DNA of 64,000 nt from Dendrobium chrysotoxum (GCA_019925795.1 CM034312.1:80789528-80853527), one strand, 5' to 3'. Shown: positions 1 to 11,864, numbered from the stretch's first letter. A program made the numbers and translations. Notes: a model not told the origin generated them from the sequence alone.

Positions 1-480
1 CTAGTTCGGCCCGCCCTAGAGGAAGGAATTGGCACACTCTTACCCTCTCTTGGTCCGATTTTTTTTTTTGGCCTTCACCCCTTCTCTCTCTCGTCTCTTT
101 GATTCGTGCGACGGACGAAGAAGCCGAAGCCCCCCTCCCTCTCGGTTCGCACGCTCGACGCCCCCAACGCCGCGGACCCCTCTCGCCACCGGTAGTTTTG
201 TCCGCCTCTCCTGCCCTAGCCGAGCCTATCTTCCTCCTTGCAAGGTGATATTCTCCCCTTTCTTCTTCTCTACCCTCCATTTCTTCTCTATCCCTTGTTT
301 CTTCTCTTCATTCTTCTCCTTCCCCTTTCTTCTTCCATTTCTTTCTCCTTCTTTCTGTTTTCTTGAAAGTTCTGGTGGCAAGGCAAATGGGGAAACTTGT
401 TTACATCATTTGGTAGAGATTAAATTCCCATTGTTCTCGCTTAAAAAAAAAAATCAAAGTCATGATTCTCCGGCTATTTT
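1..480. other. GC- and CT-rich stretch, possible 5' end of a gene
   Basis: This stretch is much richer in G+C and in pyrimidine runs than the following 3 kb. It looks like the 5' untranslated leader or first exon of a plant gene, or a retroelement leader. An open frame runs from 29 to 487, but its product is low-complexity (Ser/Pro/Phe-rich) with no family signature, so I do not call it a gene. A plausible splice donor (AAG/GTGATA) lies near 243. No downstream exon was recognised. Confidence 0.25.
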
Positions 481-999
481 AGGTTGAGATGCTGAAACTA
501 TGAAATGCTTTGTGGGGATTTGAGTCACTTCTTTATGTTTGTGCTGTGTCAAAAAAAAAAAAAATTTTAGCTATGCTGAAGTTTCTTTCTTTAATATGGC
601 ATTTAGAGATCAATGAAATAAATTTATGATTGTTTGAAATCACCTCCATGTGTACGAGATCGATATTCCTCAAAAAAAAATATATGCACATTAGGTGTTT
701 GTGCTAATGATTATTGAGAAATAACATAAGTCTAAACTGAATATAAAAAATATATATGAAGTTTATTTATTCGGATGATACCTTGTTTGCGTTTCGAAAT
801 CCTCTATGAACTTGAGAAAAGTAAGGAAAATGGAAGCTATGTATAGAGTTATCGCATTGCTCGATTTATATGGATTTTATGAACGATTGGAGAAAGTAGT
901 GAATTCTTAAAAACATCTTTATACTTCAAATGCAAAGTCCATGTTACCCAACCAAAACTAAAAAAAGTAGATGAAGTTTTGTGGTATATGTGCTGTTAT

Positions 1000-3650
1000 A
1001 TCTTTAATCATGTCATTCTTAGTGAATATATTCATCCTTCATGTGGAATTTTATGGTGGCTTTGTGGGTGATTACGTTACGGATGATTGGCCTTATGCAT
1101 AATATTATGTATTCTTGAGGAGGAGTGTAGTGGGCTGATTTGATATGCTTGGGCCCTTGTGCTCATATCCATGCTTTATTACCAATATGGTGTTTAGAAT
1201 ATTTCTTATATGGCAGTAAGTGTGAGTCACTTATATGTATACATTATTTTGCGTCTCGTCATCGATTCGGGGAACTTTTCGTGTGGATTCATGTTTGGGC
1301 TACCTTTGGGGTGGAAGGTTTCACAAGTGATTTTATGTTGAAAGTATTCATGATTCTTCTTATGTTGGAAAGTTTATGGCTTGACTTATGATAGGGAATC
1401 TCGTAAGTTGTCTTATGGTTGGGTACGTTGTTTTATGTTGGGAAGTCTTATGAGTGATTTTTGTGTTGGAAAGTTTCCTGAATTGTTTTATATTGAGGAA
1501 GTTCTATTTGAGAATCGAAGTTGATTTGGTGCAGGTTTTACACGCTTTGCGGTGGGTGATGAAACACTTTTTTTGTGCTTTCCTTAAATCTTGGTTCCTC
1601 TTTACTTGTTTGAATTTTATGGGAAGGTGGATTGGCATCAAAACTATTCTCTTCTTATTTGCATTTGGTTCACATTAGATTGAAACGAAATAATGAGATT
1701 TTTTTATGCTTCTTGGGTTTATTGAGTTTTATGTAAAAATCACATTGATAATTGTGGTGACTGTTTCTTGAGCATTAGAGAGCAAACTTGGCGCAAATGA
1801 TCTTTCTTTCCTTCTCCTTTCCAGCAGCATGAGATTGATTTTGAGTCTTTTGGCAAAATGTTGTATATTTGGCACAAAAACAAGTTTATGAGTTTGGGTT
1901 GAAAGTCCTCTTGGAATATTTGACAGCCTATGGTATGGAAGTTAGGAATTTGTTGAAAACAATCACTTGTTGGAAAGCTTTCATGGTACCTTGTGTTTCA
2001 GTTTTGAGCATGCTTTGGGCTTAACATGGAACGATTTGGTTGTGTCGGAAAGTATGCATGTCGCTCTATGTTGGAGAATTCTATGATTTGCTTTAGGTTG
2101 GAAAGTTTTATAGGCTTTTGGAGAGAAGTGATTTGTGTATTATTATGGTGGCTTGGAAAAAGGAAGTTGTTGTTGCTTTGGGAATGACATTGGCTTTATA
2201 AATCACATTGAAGGATATTCTATGTTTTATTGCAGTTTTTTTTTTTTTTTTTTTTTTGTATTTGAGAAGGACTTCAATGAATTTTCTTATATATTTGTCA
2301 GCATGAGCAGTTATGTGTTGTGATTTTGGAGAAGGAGAGGTAGTAAACATTCATAAGTTTCTTACAAAATATCTTTGGAGGAGCGTCGAAAAATTGTCAC
2401 CAGTTTTAAATGTGAGTTTGCTTCCCTTTATATCCAAGTGTGGTTTTGCTTTATGTTGGTTGGAATGTTTCTTGAATGTTGGAGAGAGAATGGACATCAA
2501 ACTCTTCTTTTCTTATTTGCATTTAGTTCAAATTGGATTGAAATGAGATGACGAAATTTCTTTATATACTTTCTTGGGTTAGGGGTTCTCTTGAATATTT
2601 GATGGCTTGTAGCGTGGTGAATAAAATTTGTTGAGAAGTCTTATGAATTGTTTTATGACCGGGAGACTCTCATGATTCATCTTATGTCGGAATATCTCAT
2701 GAGTGGTTTTATGGTTGGAGAGCCTTGTGAGTGATTTTATGTTGGGAAATTTTATGACTTGCATTACCTTGGGAAATCTCATAAGTTGCATTGTGATTGG
2801 AAAGCTTTATGAGTGTTTTATGTTGAAAGTATCTGTTTAGTTTATGTGTTGGAAAGCATCTGTTGGATTTCTATATTGTTCTTATGGATTCAATGCACGG
2901 ATTACTATTAATCTTTCCTCTTTGGTGGGTTTTATAAGTATTTTTGGAAAAGGATTTAGAAGTATTTGCAAGAAACCATTATATCCATTTGTTATACATT
3001 GTAGTGAAAGTGAATGTGAGGTGACTTGTGTGGTTTTATGTGGTGGTCAGAGAGGGAAATTGAATTTTTTTTTTTTATGTTACATGAAACATTTCTCATG
3101 AATTTCAAAGAGGTTTTGTGTTAAGAGGACTTGTGACTGGCTTTAGATTTACTTTGCATTGAAAAGTTTTATGATAAGTTTCTTGAATGTTTTGTAACGC
3201 GAGATTTTATGAAATTTTCTTGTTGAAAAGTTTTCTTTGATAAATCTACCCCATACCAAAATAAAAGCACTTAATTATTTTGTGTCAGAAAAGACTTTTC
3301 ATGGATTTCTTATGAAGAGAATTTGGGTCACTTTGTTTATGAAGTTTTATAATTGTTACTTTGGGATTGAAATTATTTCTATGCATGATTTTGTGTTGGA
3401 GACTCTTTAAGTCCTTTTTGGGATAAAACGATATTTTTGAGAGCTCTTTAATGTCTTTTCTTTTTAGAATGAAGTGATATTTAGTGTATGAATTGTCTCT
3501 CTCTTGTTAGTATTTATTTCCAAAGTTGAGTTTGGGTTGAATGTGAAATGAAAGTTGCTTGTTCTTGTTTTAGTTTTGGGAGCTTGTTTTCTCCTTCGCC
3601 ACTTTGGGTTTCGTATAGGACATAGTTTGAGTCATTGAGTCGTTTGAGTG
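1000..3650 (+). repeat. Degenerate interspersed repeat field, TTATGTTGGAAAG motif
   Basis: No coding sequence is visible. Variants of a short motif, roughly TTTTATGTTGGAAAGTCTTA, recur at least ten times (for example near 1360, 1460, 1970, 2095, 2700, 2795, 2845 and 3160) at irregular spacing. Longer blocks are also duplicated: 1635-1720 resembles 2493-2580, and 1890-1960 resembles 2573-2640. The family is unknown to me. It may be an old LTR or satellite-like array that has decayed. Confidence 0.5.
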
Positions 3651-4720
3651 CTTATTCTTGGAACGTGTGGACAGCAAAGGGCGCCAAAACACCTTCTTCT
3701 CTATTTGTACTATATCAAATTGGGGTGAAGGTCGTTTTAGAGGTATACTTGACTTTAAAGAGGTATGTCCAATAATGAGACGCCTACATTCCTTTTATTA
3801 TTTTCGATTTTCATCCTTCATTTTGACATTTTATCGCCTTTCTCTTCTCTTCTCTCTACTATTATTCTACTTATCATATTATTTTATTCATAGATTTCTA
3901 AATTTATTGATATATGTACGAATGTCCAAAGGGTTAGAAAAGAACCTCCTTTTGTCCCTTATAACATTAGTGACACCTAAAGACAAAAATTAAGGACCGA
4001 GTCTTAGATAACATAGACTTAGGGTGCATGTTCCTTATAGGATAGAGACATCAAAACATAAACATTAGTGACATATTTTCCTAGGTTTGTTGTGCTTTAA
4101 TCCATTAATAATCAACCAACAAAATTTCTCTTAACCAATAATAGATTACTTAATCTACCTTTCTCTTAATTTAGAACAAACTAATATTAACTTAACAAAG
4201 TTGATTACTACTGGGTAACCCAGGCCTACGAGGCTATTAAGTTAGCCCCAAGGAGGGTGAAATAAACCTCACGGCCTCGGTGAGCAACAAAGGTAGTAAT
4301 CAATCAAACACTAAAATAAAATCTTTAAAATTAATTCTAAAACATTAATACTTATACTTAAACTAAAGTTTCCCCTTAGCCTCCAACAAATTAAAACATA
4401 AGCAACTTTAGCTAAACCATCCTACATAGGACATACCCAAAACCACACAGCCTGTTACACGCACCTAGGCTTGTTTGTTAGAATACGACTCCTAGTCCTA
4501 GGTTAGGCCGATGTTTTGTTTTATTATTTGATGCCAATTACTCCTGCCAAGTTAGAGAACCCCTGCATTATTTTATGTTTTAGCAATAACACGTGTATGT
4601 TTTATGAATGTGGATATTAAATCTGTTGTTAGTCACATTTTTATTTACCTGCATTTATTTTCTGAATGGCATCTACGCTCACTTGTGCATTTTTCTTCTA
4701 TCTTGTTTTGCGAGGTACAT
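3651..4720. other. Unassigned AT-rich DNA, no gene seen
   Basis: No protein family, RNA gene or clear repeat boundary was recognised. The stretch has T-rich and A-rich tracts and a short GC-richer patch around 4210-4280. It lies between the degenerate repeat field and two local duplications, so decayed retrotransposon sequence is the likeliest content. Confidence 0.3.
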
Positions 4721-4731
4721 CGGGTTATGCG

Positions 4732-4858
4732 TGATCAAGAATCAGTAAATAATTCACTCGCTTAAAGCTCTTAAGTGGCTGCGCCACAATCTTGCAGGGT
4801 TGATAATCAGTGGATAGCTCGCTTGCTTGGAATTTTTAAGTGGCTGCGCCACGGTCAG
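4732..4858 (+). repeat. Two-copy tandem repeat (about 65 bp)
   Basis: Two adjacent units each contain an AATCAGTxxATA segment, a CTCGCTT segment and the shared end TTAAGTGGCTGCGCCAC. The first unit ends near 4788 and the second near 4852. The repeat is non-coding. It lies in the same unassigned repetitive region as the 154-bp-period duplication downstream. Confidence 0.6.
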
Positions 4859-5016
4859 GTATAATCTCTGCAACTTGTAAAGAAAATTTCTAGTTACATA
4901 CCGAAACTGCTACACACCACACACATCCTGTTATTAGCTTTTAGTTTAATATATATTCTAGCATGTTTAGGTAGCTGGCCATAGGATAGTGTACTAACGA
5001 TAGGCCAAAGCTTCCC

Positions 5017-5280
5017 CCTTCTGTGAGCCCTAGAGACCCTTATGGTCACCTTAGGCCTGTAGTGTAGGCCCACCTATTTGTGCTATATGCATCGTTGTTT
5101 TCCCACACGAAGTGGGCACCGTTAGGATGTTCCCTTTTTCTTCTGTTTTGGGTATGATACCCCCCCCCCACCTTCTGTGAGCCTTAGAGACCATTAGGGT
5201 CATTTAGGCCTGTAGTGTAGGCCACCTATTTGTGCATGGGCATCGTTGTTTTCCCACACGAAGTGGGCACCATTAGGATG
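5017..5280 (+). repeat. Two-copy direct repeat, period 154 bp
   Basis: Copy one (about 5017-5129) and copy two (about 5171-5280) share most positions. Both begin with CTTCTGTGAGCC, then TAGAGACC, GGCCTGTAGTGTAGGCC and a block ending CACACGAAGTGGGCACC. They are separated by 41 bases that include a nine-C run at 5161-5169. The duplication probably sits inside an old LTR or other retroelement, but no terminus was identified. Confidence 0.75.
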
Positions 5281-5289
5281 ATTTTTTAT

Positions 5290-6520
5290 TGTGATGTGAT
5301 GAGGATACCTTGCCTGGAGGGTATCCTTGGTGTGTTTATTTATTTATTTCCTGTACTCTGAATGTCATGCATGCATTTTTATACACTTTACTCTACAGTG
5401 CACTCCGCCTACATACATGCATTGCATTAGCATTACTCGAATGAAAATGTCACATTGTCTCTTAGTAATCTTTAGAACACTCTTACTTATGCATTTGTCT
5501 CATGCATCATATACAACGCTAGGTATATTCTGTTGCATATTATAAAGTCCTTGATTTAAACCTCTGAACTAAAAATTCTTGATTCCTTAGGATAGAGCCT
5601 CCTTATCTTGCATACATGTAGGACGATTGATTGTGTTTAGGATGTTAGCTGGCAGCTCACTCCAGGTAAGCATAAGCCCAGATTGTACACCCCTCAATGT
5701 GTTTCTTTTCATCTTTGATGAATTCTGAGTCTGTCGTTTCTCTTAGGATAGTAATCTAATTTTTGATCTTCTAAACTCAAAACTTTAATCATATCTTTAC
5801 TCATCTGAAAATTCTAATTATCATTAAGGGTAAAAGGAAGAGTTTATCCTTTTGGAATAGAACTTAGGAACTTTCTTTGTGCACCAAATTAAGAAGAGAA
5901 TAATATATCGTCCTTAATCGAGAGTCTTCTTAGGCCAAGGTCTAATATGTAATTAACCACGGGGGCTTGCGCCCGTGGGAGACCGATTCCCACATCAAAT
6001 AAACCCTATTCGAGCTGATGTATCGAATGGGAGAAATCTCGTGACATTTTGGGTCATATATATCATTATCCATCGAGGTGTGTAGGTGAAAGCCGCTATC
6101 CTCTATGGCTAATCGTATGTATGACTCCATCTGCTCTTCCATTGGCCTGCTTGGGTAGAGTGTAAAGGCCTACGATTATTTTGTCCTACAGGATAGTGCG
6201 GTCGTACCCTTTATATTCTGTTCCACACAAGCAGAATCCTTTCGGAGGTCCACACATACAAAAATCATTCATCTGACGGCGCATCATCCCAAAGGGTCAT
6301 TGTCATTCTTTAAAGCATTTTTCTTCAAATTTATATTATTCAATATCTTGTTGTATATGATGTACATCAAAGAGTTTAGCTTTAAGGTAATCAGATGATT
6401 CTCCTTTTCATATGAACTTAATTATATATACTAAATGGATCAACCATTCAACAGAATTTAGAATAATAAAAGCATAGATAGAATTGAGAAAATTATTCCT
6501 TATTTTAATCAATAAATATT
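5290..6520. other. No gene seen
   Basis: Short frames exist but none has a recognisable domain. 5940-6290 is less AT-rich and contains a small inverted repeat (CACGGGGGC and GCCCGTGG near 5959-5978). I see nothing else that I can assign. Confidence 0.3.
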
Positions 6521-6539
6521 AAAAATTACCTAGCAAACA

Positions 6540-8235
6540 TTTTACAATTGTATCTTTGGCTTGTTATAGTCCAAAGAATTCTTCTTATTTCTGAATAACA
6601 CAAGTTGTATTTCAGAATTTGCCTTCTTAATTGAGTCAGCTATCAACTTATCCAAACAATAATATAATTCTAATTTGATATCAAAATTGGTCAACTTGTT
6701 TTCATTATATTGGAATTTAGGATTAAGAAAATATCCACCAACATGCAAATCACGATGGAATTGAAGCTCTAAAAAAAATTAAAAAAAACGATGGAATTGA
6801 AGCTCTCATTTCTCATCAATGATTTCCCAAATCTCTCTATAGCTAGACTCATCTTCTCCTAAGTTATGAGCTGTCAACCCCGTAACCTCATTCGTTGAAT
6901 TGAAAATAAAGCCCATAACTGGCTTCTTCTCTACATCAACCATTCTTAGACTTGAACCAATGGTCTTATTGTTGTTATTGAATATGTAATACTCAACTAA
7001 AACATTTTATTTAGAACATTCTTCCTAATATATTTCCCCTAAGATTTCTTTGCCCAAATACTGCTAAGACATTGTGTCGAAGTGAACATGAACTTCAAAA
7101 GTTATCTTGCTTCCAACATGCTTTGCAACATTATAGGTAGTAGCAAATCTCATTATAGCAGACTATAGGAGCTCATTTTTGAAAAATTTTCTCATCAAAG
7201 CTAAGATCCATGAATGATTCTAGATGAATTCACTTATCTTCGCTTTAGTCAAAACATTCTTATGTTCAAGTCAGTCACCAAGTTTTTCTAAAATCAAAGC
7301 TATGCATTGTGCTAGACAAGCCCAGTACAGATATTTCCTCTTCTCCATCATCGGCTACCTTTTAAGCACTAGCATTATTCATCACAACTTCCACCACCAA
7401 ATGCTCACTAATTTTCTCTATCACTCCATCAAAAAGTCCAAAAATATACTCTACATCCTTTACATGATCTAATGCTTCAATTAGCTATAAGAAAACAATA
7501 TCATGTGCATTATTATTTAGAATATTAATCAAGCTTCTATTCTTGATATAAGACCAACCATTAGACATGATCAACACTCCAGTCTGATTCTAAGTCCTCC
7601 AAATCTCCTCAAGGACCTTTTAAGTGTTGCTCAGCTCCTCCTACAATATCTATGTTTTCAAATCATACATAGATGGTGGTTTCAGGCCTTGCACATAAGA
7701 ACATATGAAACAGATTAAGTTGGAATAAGAAAGGAAGGTTGCCACATTAAATGAAATGACATTCTCATAAAAAAACCTTCCAATATCCATACAAAGATGC
7801 TTGTGCGCCTCTAGCATTCTTAGAAGACATCCTTTGATGTACCCTCTCTTCATCTTTGGCATCTTCCACATTTATGTATCAATACATGTGCCCCCTTGCA
7901 CCTCTATATGACATTGCTGGCAAAAAAAAATGATGAAAAATAATCACTAGGCTCAGTTTCATCATAAGAACCAACATCTACTCTATCATCAAATTGCCTT
8001 TGTGCTAAATGCTTTGACATTGTCGCCTTCTTCATGTATGCACAAATCTCCCCCTTCACTGTCTTCAACACCTAACACATAGTGCAACATTCTTGTGAGA
8101 GCAGGAAAGGCGCTCTTTCATTCTTGTGATACCTCATTTAACTATCTTCTAGCAATAGTTGCGCTTTAGATAACCGTAAGTCTTGTCATTCCCTCTAATG
8201 TCAACTTGCACGCTATGCCTCCATGCCGTGTCTTT
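6540..8235 (-). pseudogene. hAT transposase relic (BED zinc finger / DUF659 type)
   Basis: This is a decayed transposase of the plant hAT superfamily, read right to left. Around 8100-8230 the minus strand gives a BED-like start (GITRMKERL, then a CSHKN segment). 7650-7870 gives RFFYENVISFNV and YVQGLKPPS, matching the segment before the DUF659 domain. 7290-7600 gives VLIMSNGW, NRSLIN and a VxxIFGLFDGVIE region, matching the DUF659 catalytic core. 6542-6748 gives MHVGGYFLNPKFQY, matching the late HxAxYxLNPxFxY motif. Stops and frameshifts break it many times, so no protein is made. Terminal repeats and target duplications were not located. Confidence 0.8.
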
Positions 8236-8707
8236 TCTATGATCAGTTATGGATTTCTGCTTACATCTAACAATCTCTTATAAAATCTTAGAATGAATAT
8301 TTTGATTTTTTTTTATTTGAACCATAAAAATATTCAACAAAATAAGAAACCCCAAGTAAACCATGTATAAATTTATGAAAGAAAAAGACTTTTGGGTTTA
8401 GATATTTTCACCGGATGGAGAAAAAATATGGCGGAGAAAGTGGAGATCCTTGTGGAAGAGAACTTGGTGAGGAAGAGGAGGACAAGGTCGCAGCAAGTGC
8501 TAGGACGAAGATGGTCGATAGCGTGCGTGAGGAGTAGAGAAGAGATGGCGTGATAGGTGGCACTTGGTTCTATCCCATGAGTGTGAGACCAGTGTGAGTG
8601 TAAGTGAGGTGTAAGGATTATTTGGGTAAGTACTTTTTTAGTTTTATTACCGATATTTTTATTTGAAAAAAAAAACAAGTTCTAAATGGCGCACGCCTCA
8701 AAGATAG

Positions 8708-8885
8708 CAGAAATTATTCTGTGCGGATGCCGAACATAGCTCTACGTTCGGAGATCAATCAGAATGCGCCACATCAACGGTACCGAGCACGGTACCGAGC
8801 AAAGTACCGAGTGGTACCGAGCGTGACGTGGCGCATTTTCATTGGGCTCTGGACGGCGTTCAGCGTCCGCACAGAATAATTTACC
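8708..8885. mobile_element. Mutator-like MITE, 178 bp, 9-bp TSD
   Basis: The termini are inverted repeats: left CAGAAATTATTCTGTGCGGA, right the near-perfect complement ending GTCCGCACAGAATAATTT. The element is flanked by the identical 9-mer CAAAGATAG at 8699-8707 and 8886-8894. A 9-bp duplication is the signature of Mutator-like insertion. The interior is itself partly palindromic and repeats GGTACCGAGC. It lies about 190 bp beyond the truncated 3' end of the RGG-protein gene. Confidence 0.9.
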
Positions 8886-9077
8886 CAAAGATAGTGAGGC
8901 GAGGTTTACCTCACAAAATGTGAGGCATACACATCACATAAATTCAATGGAGTGTGCGTCTAGACCATTTTTGCTTCAATATGCGCTGAGGAGCGCCTCA
9001 CATTGCACAATTTTGAAAAGTACATTAGGCAAGAAACAAAATTATGCAAATAACAAAGAAGAGGGAAATAAAGACAC

Positions 9078-9964
9078 TTAAAGACGGACATTATCTTCTG
9101 GTTCTTTTTCTTCTGCTTCATTTAATGCATTCCTTTTATCCTTGCTTGATTCTATTGCTAGCCCCTCTTTCTGGTCCAGTTTCTCAAAAGCAAAAGCTTT
9201 CTCATTTAGGTTGACACCTTCCTCAGTTTCCCTACTCAACAAACCTAATGGTTCAGCCCAATTTGCAGACAGCAAAAACTTTACAATACCTCAAAGAAAT
9301 AAATTTCAAGAATAAGAAAGAAAAGATAAATTAACCGTGCAACAAAATCATCCGTCGCAGCACCCCAGTTGTCACGTCCAGCACCTTCTCTTTTCACGTC
9401 AAAACCACGCCCAATTCCACTTCTACGCCCATAAACTCTTACTTGGGGACGACCAGGATCAAATCTCTCACCTGCGTTTCCATTAACCAAACATCCGTTC
9501 CGCCCACCTCGAAATGACTCCCGAGATGGGCCGTAGCTTACCCGATCCCTTTCCCAAGTCTTGCCAGTATCGCCATCTTCAGGAGGAACGCCACCTGAGA
9601 ATCCATTGGCACTCCGGCTCCCCAAACTCCTATTTTGTACGAAGCCAGCTCCTCGATCGCTTCCCCCCCGACCTGGCCCCCAACAGATAGTACCACCACC
9701 GCGCACCGGCGCTGTGTTGGTATTCATCGATTCCCTCACTACAAGGCCAAACAATCCAAAACCAACATTTATTAAAGAAAGCTTCTCAATGCTATTTTCG
9801 CGAGACGGAGACCATCACAACTCACCTGCCTGTGCGGGAGAACGGAGCTTCGAAGGAAGCTTTGCCGAAGGCGCGAAAGCTGGGGAAACCGTGACGTAGG
9901 GCTTCTTGACAGAAAGTTTCTGCTGCTGGTAGGCGATCAGTTGAGTAGGTTTCGCCGTCGCCAT
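9078..9964 (-). pseudogene. RGG-repeat nuclear RNA-binding protein A-like gene, 3'-truncated
   Basis: Three exons are supported: 9826-9964 (start ATG at 9964), 9336-9738 and 9078-9231, with GT/AG junctions that keep the frame (codons split as G/TG and CG/G). Exon 1 matches the Stm1-type N-terminus of plant RGGA proteins (SQLIA-like TQLIAYQQQK, then AKLPSKxxxPAQA), but the usual NPFDLLGDDD segment is missing. Exon 2 is Gly/Arg-rich and carries RRSGIGRG and KREGAGRDNWGAATDD, the conserved HABP4/PAI-RBP1 signature. Exon 3 reads ETEE to EEKEPED and then breaks into NVRL and a stop, where the family continues with about 60 residues (EMTLEEYEK region). That part was not found downstream. The family binds RNA and ribosomes. 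This copy is probably a truncated pseudogene, unless a splice site near 9088 joins a distant exon. Confidence 0.8.
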
Positions 9965-10072
9965 GTCGACGGTATAAGATGGCGCTGTGAGAGGTTCTTT
10001 CTTGATTTTAATCATCTGAGTAGTACAGGTCGAATCTGCGACGCCTTGATCGTCATCTGCGGGAGAAGAGCG

Positions 10073-10133
10073 AGGCTTCGTTTGGGACGGCTTTTTTACT
10101 GCTTCTTGAAGCAACTTCTTAGTAAAAACATAC
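10073..10133. mobile_element. Partial Tourist-like MITE upstream of the RGG-protein gene
   Basis: The left half of the local Tourist-like family is present: GGCTTCGTTTGGGACGGC, then ACTGCTTCTTGAAGCA and a TAGTAAAAAC stretch. The right terminus is not visible, so the copy is truncated. It lies about 110 bp upstream of the start codon used for the RGG-protein gene (minus), in its putative leader or promoter. Confidence 0.6.
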
Positions 10134-10339
10134 GAGGCCGGAGTGTTCGCAGTTGCAGCGGTGAGCAAAAGCGATGGAACCCTAAGAACAGTTAGGCTTT
10201 GTTACCAAAAGGCCGAAAGGTTACATAAGAGCGCTTCCCTCTGGTCACTGCCTACGCGGTCCGTTTCAGATCCGATAAATCCGATCAGCTCGAGAGTAGA
10301 CCGGGCTTAATTTTAATTTAAAATTTTTGACTAGATTAA

Positions 10340-11115
10340 GGGCTGTTTGGCAACCAGCAGGATTTAGTAAATTGTGAAAATCCCGATTTACTAAATTATG
10401 TGAGACTGTTTGGATATGGGATTTATGCCGAATTTTAGGCCGAAATTATTAGTGCGGAGCTCAGATGTAGATCTACTTTCGGACTCCAATCAAATGATGA
10501 TACGTGATTAATATATACTATGTATTAGTTATGTATTAATTAATGCATACTGTGTATTATATACTGTGTACTAGCTGTATATTGGTATATATTAACTGTG
10601 TATTATAGTACATAGTGTGTACTAGCCAATATACAGTATGTATTAGCTACGTATTGTCGTTTGATTACGAGTGGACGAGCTCTACATCCGGACTCCGTGC
10701 ATAATAATTTCTCGATTTTAACAGGAATTAAGGCTAAATCCTGCCAAAACAGAATGTATATTATCGTTCGATGTCACGACGAAATAAATCCGCCATTTTC
10801 TTCCTTTGCAGTAAATCCCAATTTTAATAAATTCTATAGTTTGGCGGATTCAATGTTTCAACGTGCGGAGAATGAACAGAGGAGTATTTGGCGTTCGAGC
10901 GTCAAGTTGTCTTTTGCATCATTCCTTTACAATGCAATCTCATATTACAAATAACCCCCTAAAATCTATGATTATACTATTAAACAATTCCACGATATTT
11001 AGGGCTTATGTTATCAAACAATTTGATTTAACTTTAGTAGAACTTAGTAAATCAAAATATATAGGATTTACTAAATTTTATTCAAGTTAAATCCTACTCA
11101 TTACCAAAAAGCCCC
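10340..11115. mobile_element. Tourist/Harbinger-like element, 776 bp, TAA flanks
   Basis: The ends are imperfect inverted repeats (left GGGCTGTTTGGCAACC; right, reverse complemented, GGGGCTTTTTGGTAAT), bordered by TAA at 10337-10339 and 11116-11118. The subterminal regions are also inverted copies, with GGATTTAGTAAAT-like blocks on both sides. No transposase is encoded, so it is non-autonomous. A second MITE and a run of TGTATTAG-like short repeats (about 10505-10650) are nested inside. Confidence 0.7.
10442..10711. mobile_element. Mutator-like MITE nested in the 10.3-kb element
   Basis: The inverted ends are left GAAATTATTAGTGCGGAG with CAGATGTAGA, and right (reverse complemented) GAAATTATTATGCACGGAG with CGGATGTAGAGCTC. 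They match the family seen at 8708, 33473 and 56907. Between them lie tandem variants of a TATACTGTGTATTAG word. The flanks show only a weak 9-bp similarity, so the target duplication is uncertain. Confidence 0.65.
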
Positions 11116-11864
11116 TAAGAGTGTTACATCTATGCTATCTATATCTATACTACTATTATAAAAGCCGCTTGAATTTCCTTCTACATCAAATCTTGGCCAT
11201 CTATTTTATTTCCTCTAAAATTATCTTGTCCCTTTATTATATTATAAATAATTAATAAATCTAAAAATATATAATAATTATATAAATTAATACTTAACAC
11301 CACTTAAATTTTATATATAAATATGACTTGAGATTCTTCTCATAAATAATCATAATCTTATATTCACTTTAAACTCTTCATATTGTTTTTGGATTTCAGT
11401 TTCAATAGTCAAACGTTTTGCCTCGGGTTAAGTGACGCAGCGGTTTGATAAAAAAAAATAAAAATTAATGCTTCACTCTTTGATTTCTTGAGCCGTGCGT
11501 TAAACACTTCATCCTTCGTTTTCTTCTGCCGAGTTTTGGTAGTCATGACATTCATTAAGCCGAACGGTTCGTGATATTAAAAAAAAAAATGCCCCTTGGA
11601 ATTCCACTCCTAAACATTTATGTCTTCTCGTTCGGCTTTTCTGGGCTTCTTCGCCTTCTCCTCCTCCTATCCGATCGGAAGTCAATAGGGCATCGCGTGA
11701 AGAAGAATTTTGAGTTATAAATATCGGATTGGAAGCCTAAATAGCTTTGTATTTAGTGTTAAGTTTGATTGCTCATCTTCATTTCTTCGCTATTAAGCTC
11801 CCGACACTACCATTTCTTCTTCGGCTTCGCATGCTTTGGGTGAAGAGGAGTTTCAAAAGTCACG

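Noticed and set aside
29..487. 152-codon open frame at the window start
   Set aside because: The product is low-complexity from CT-rich DNA, with no domain and no codon pattern that sets it apart from a leader sequence.
8373..8678. 101-codon minus-strand frame next to the hAT relic
   Set aside because: No recognisable motif and repetitive composition; not part of the transposase reading.
9561..10195. Plus-strand frames of 112 and 84 codons opposite the RGG-protein exons
   Set aside because: They are antisense shadows of the GC-rich exons on the minus strand, which have family motifs and proper splice sites.
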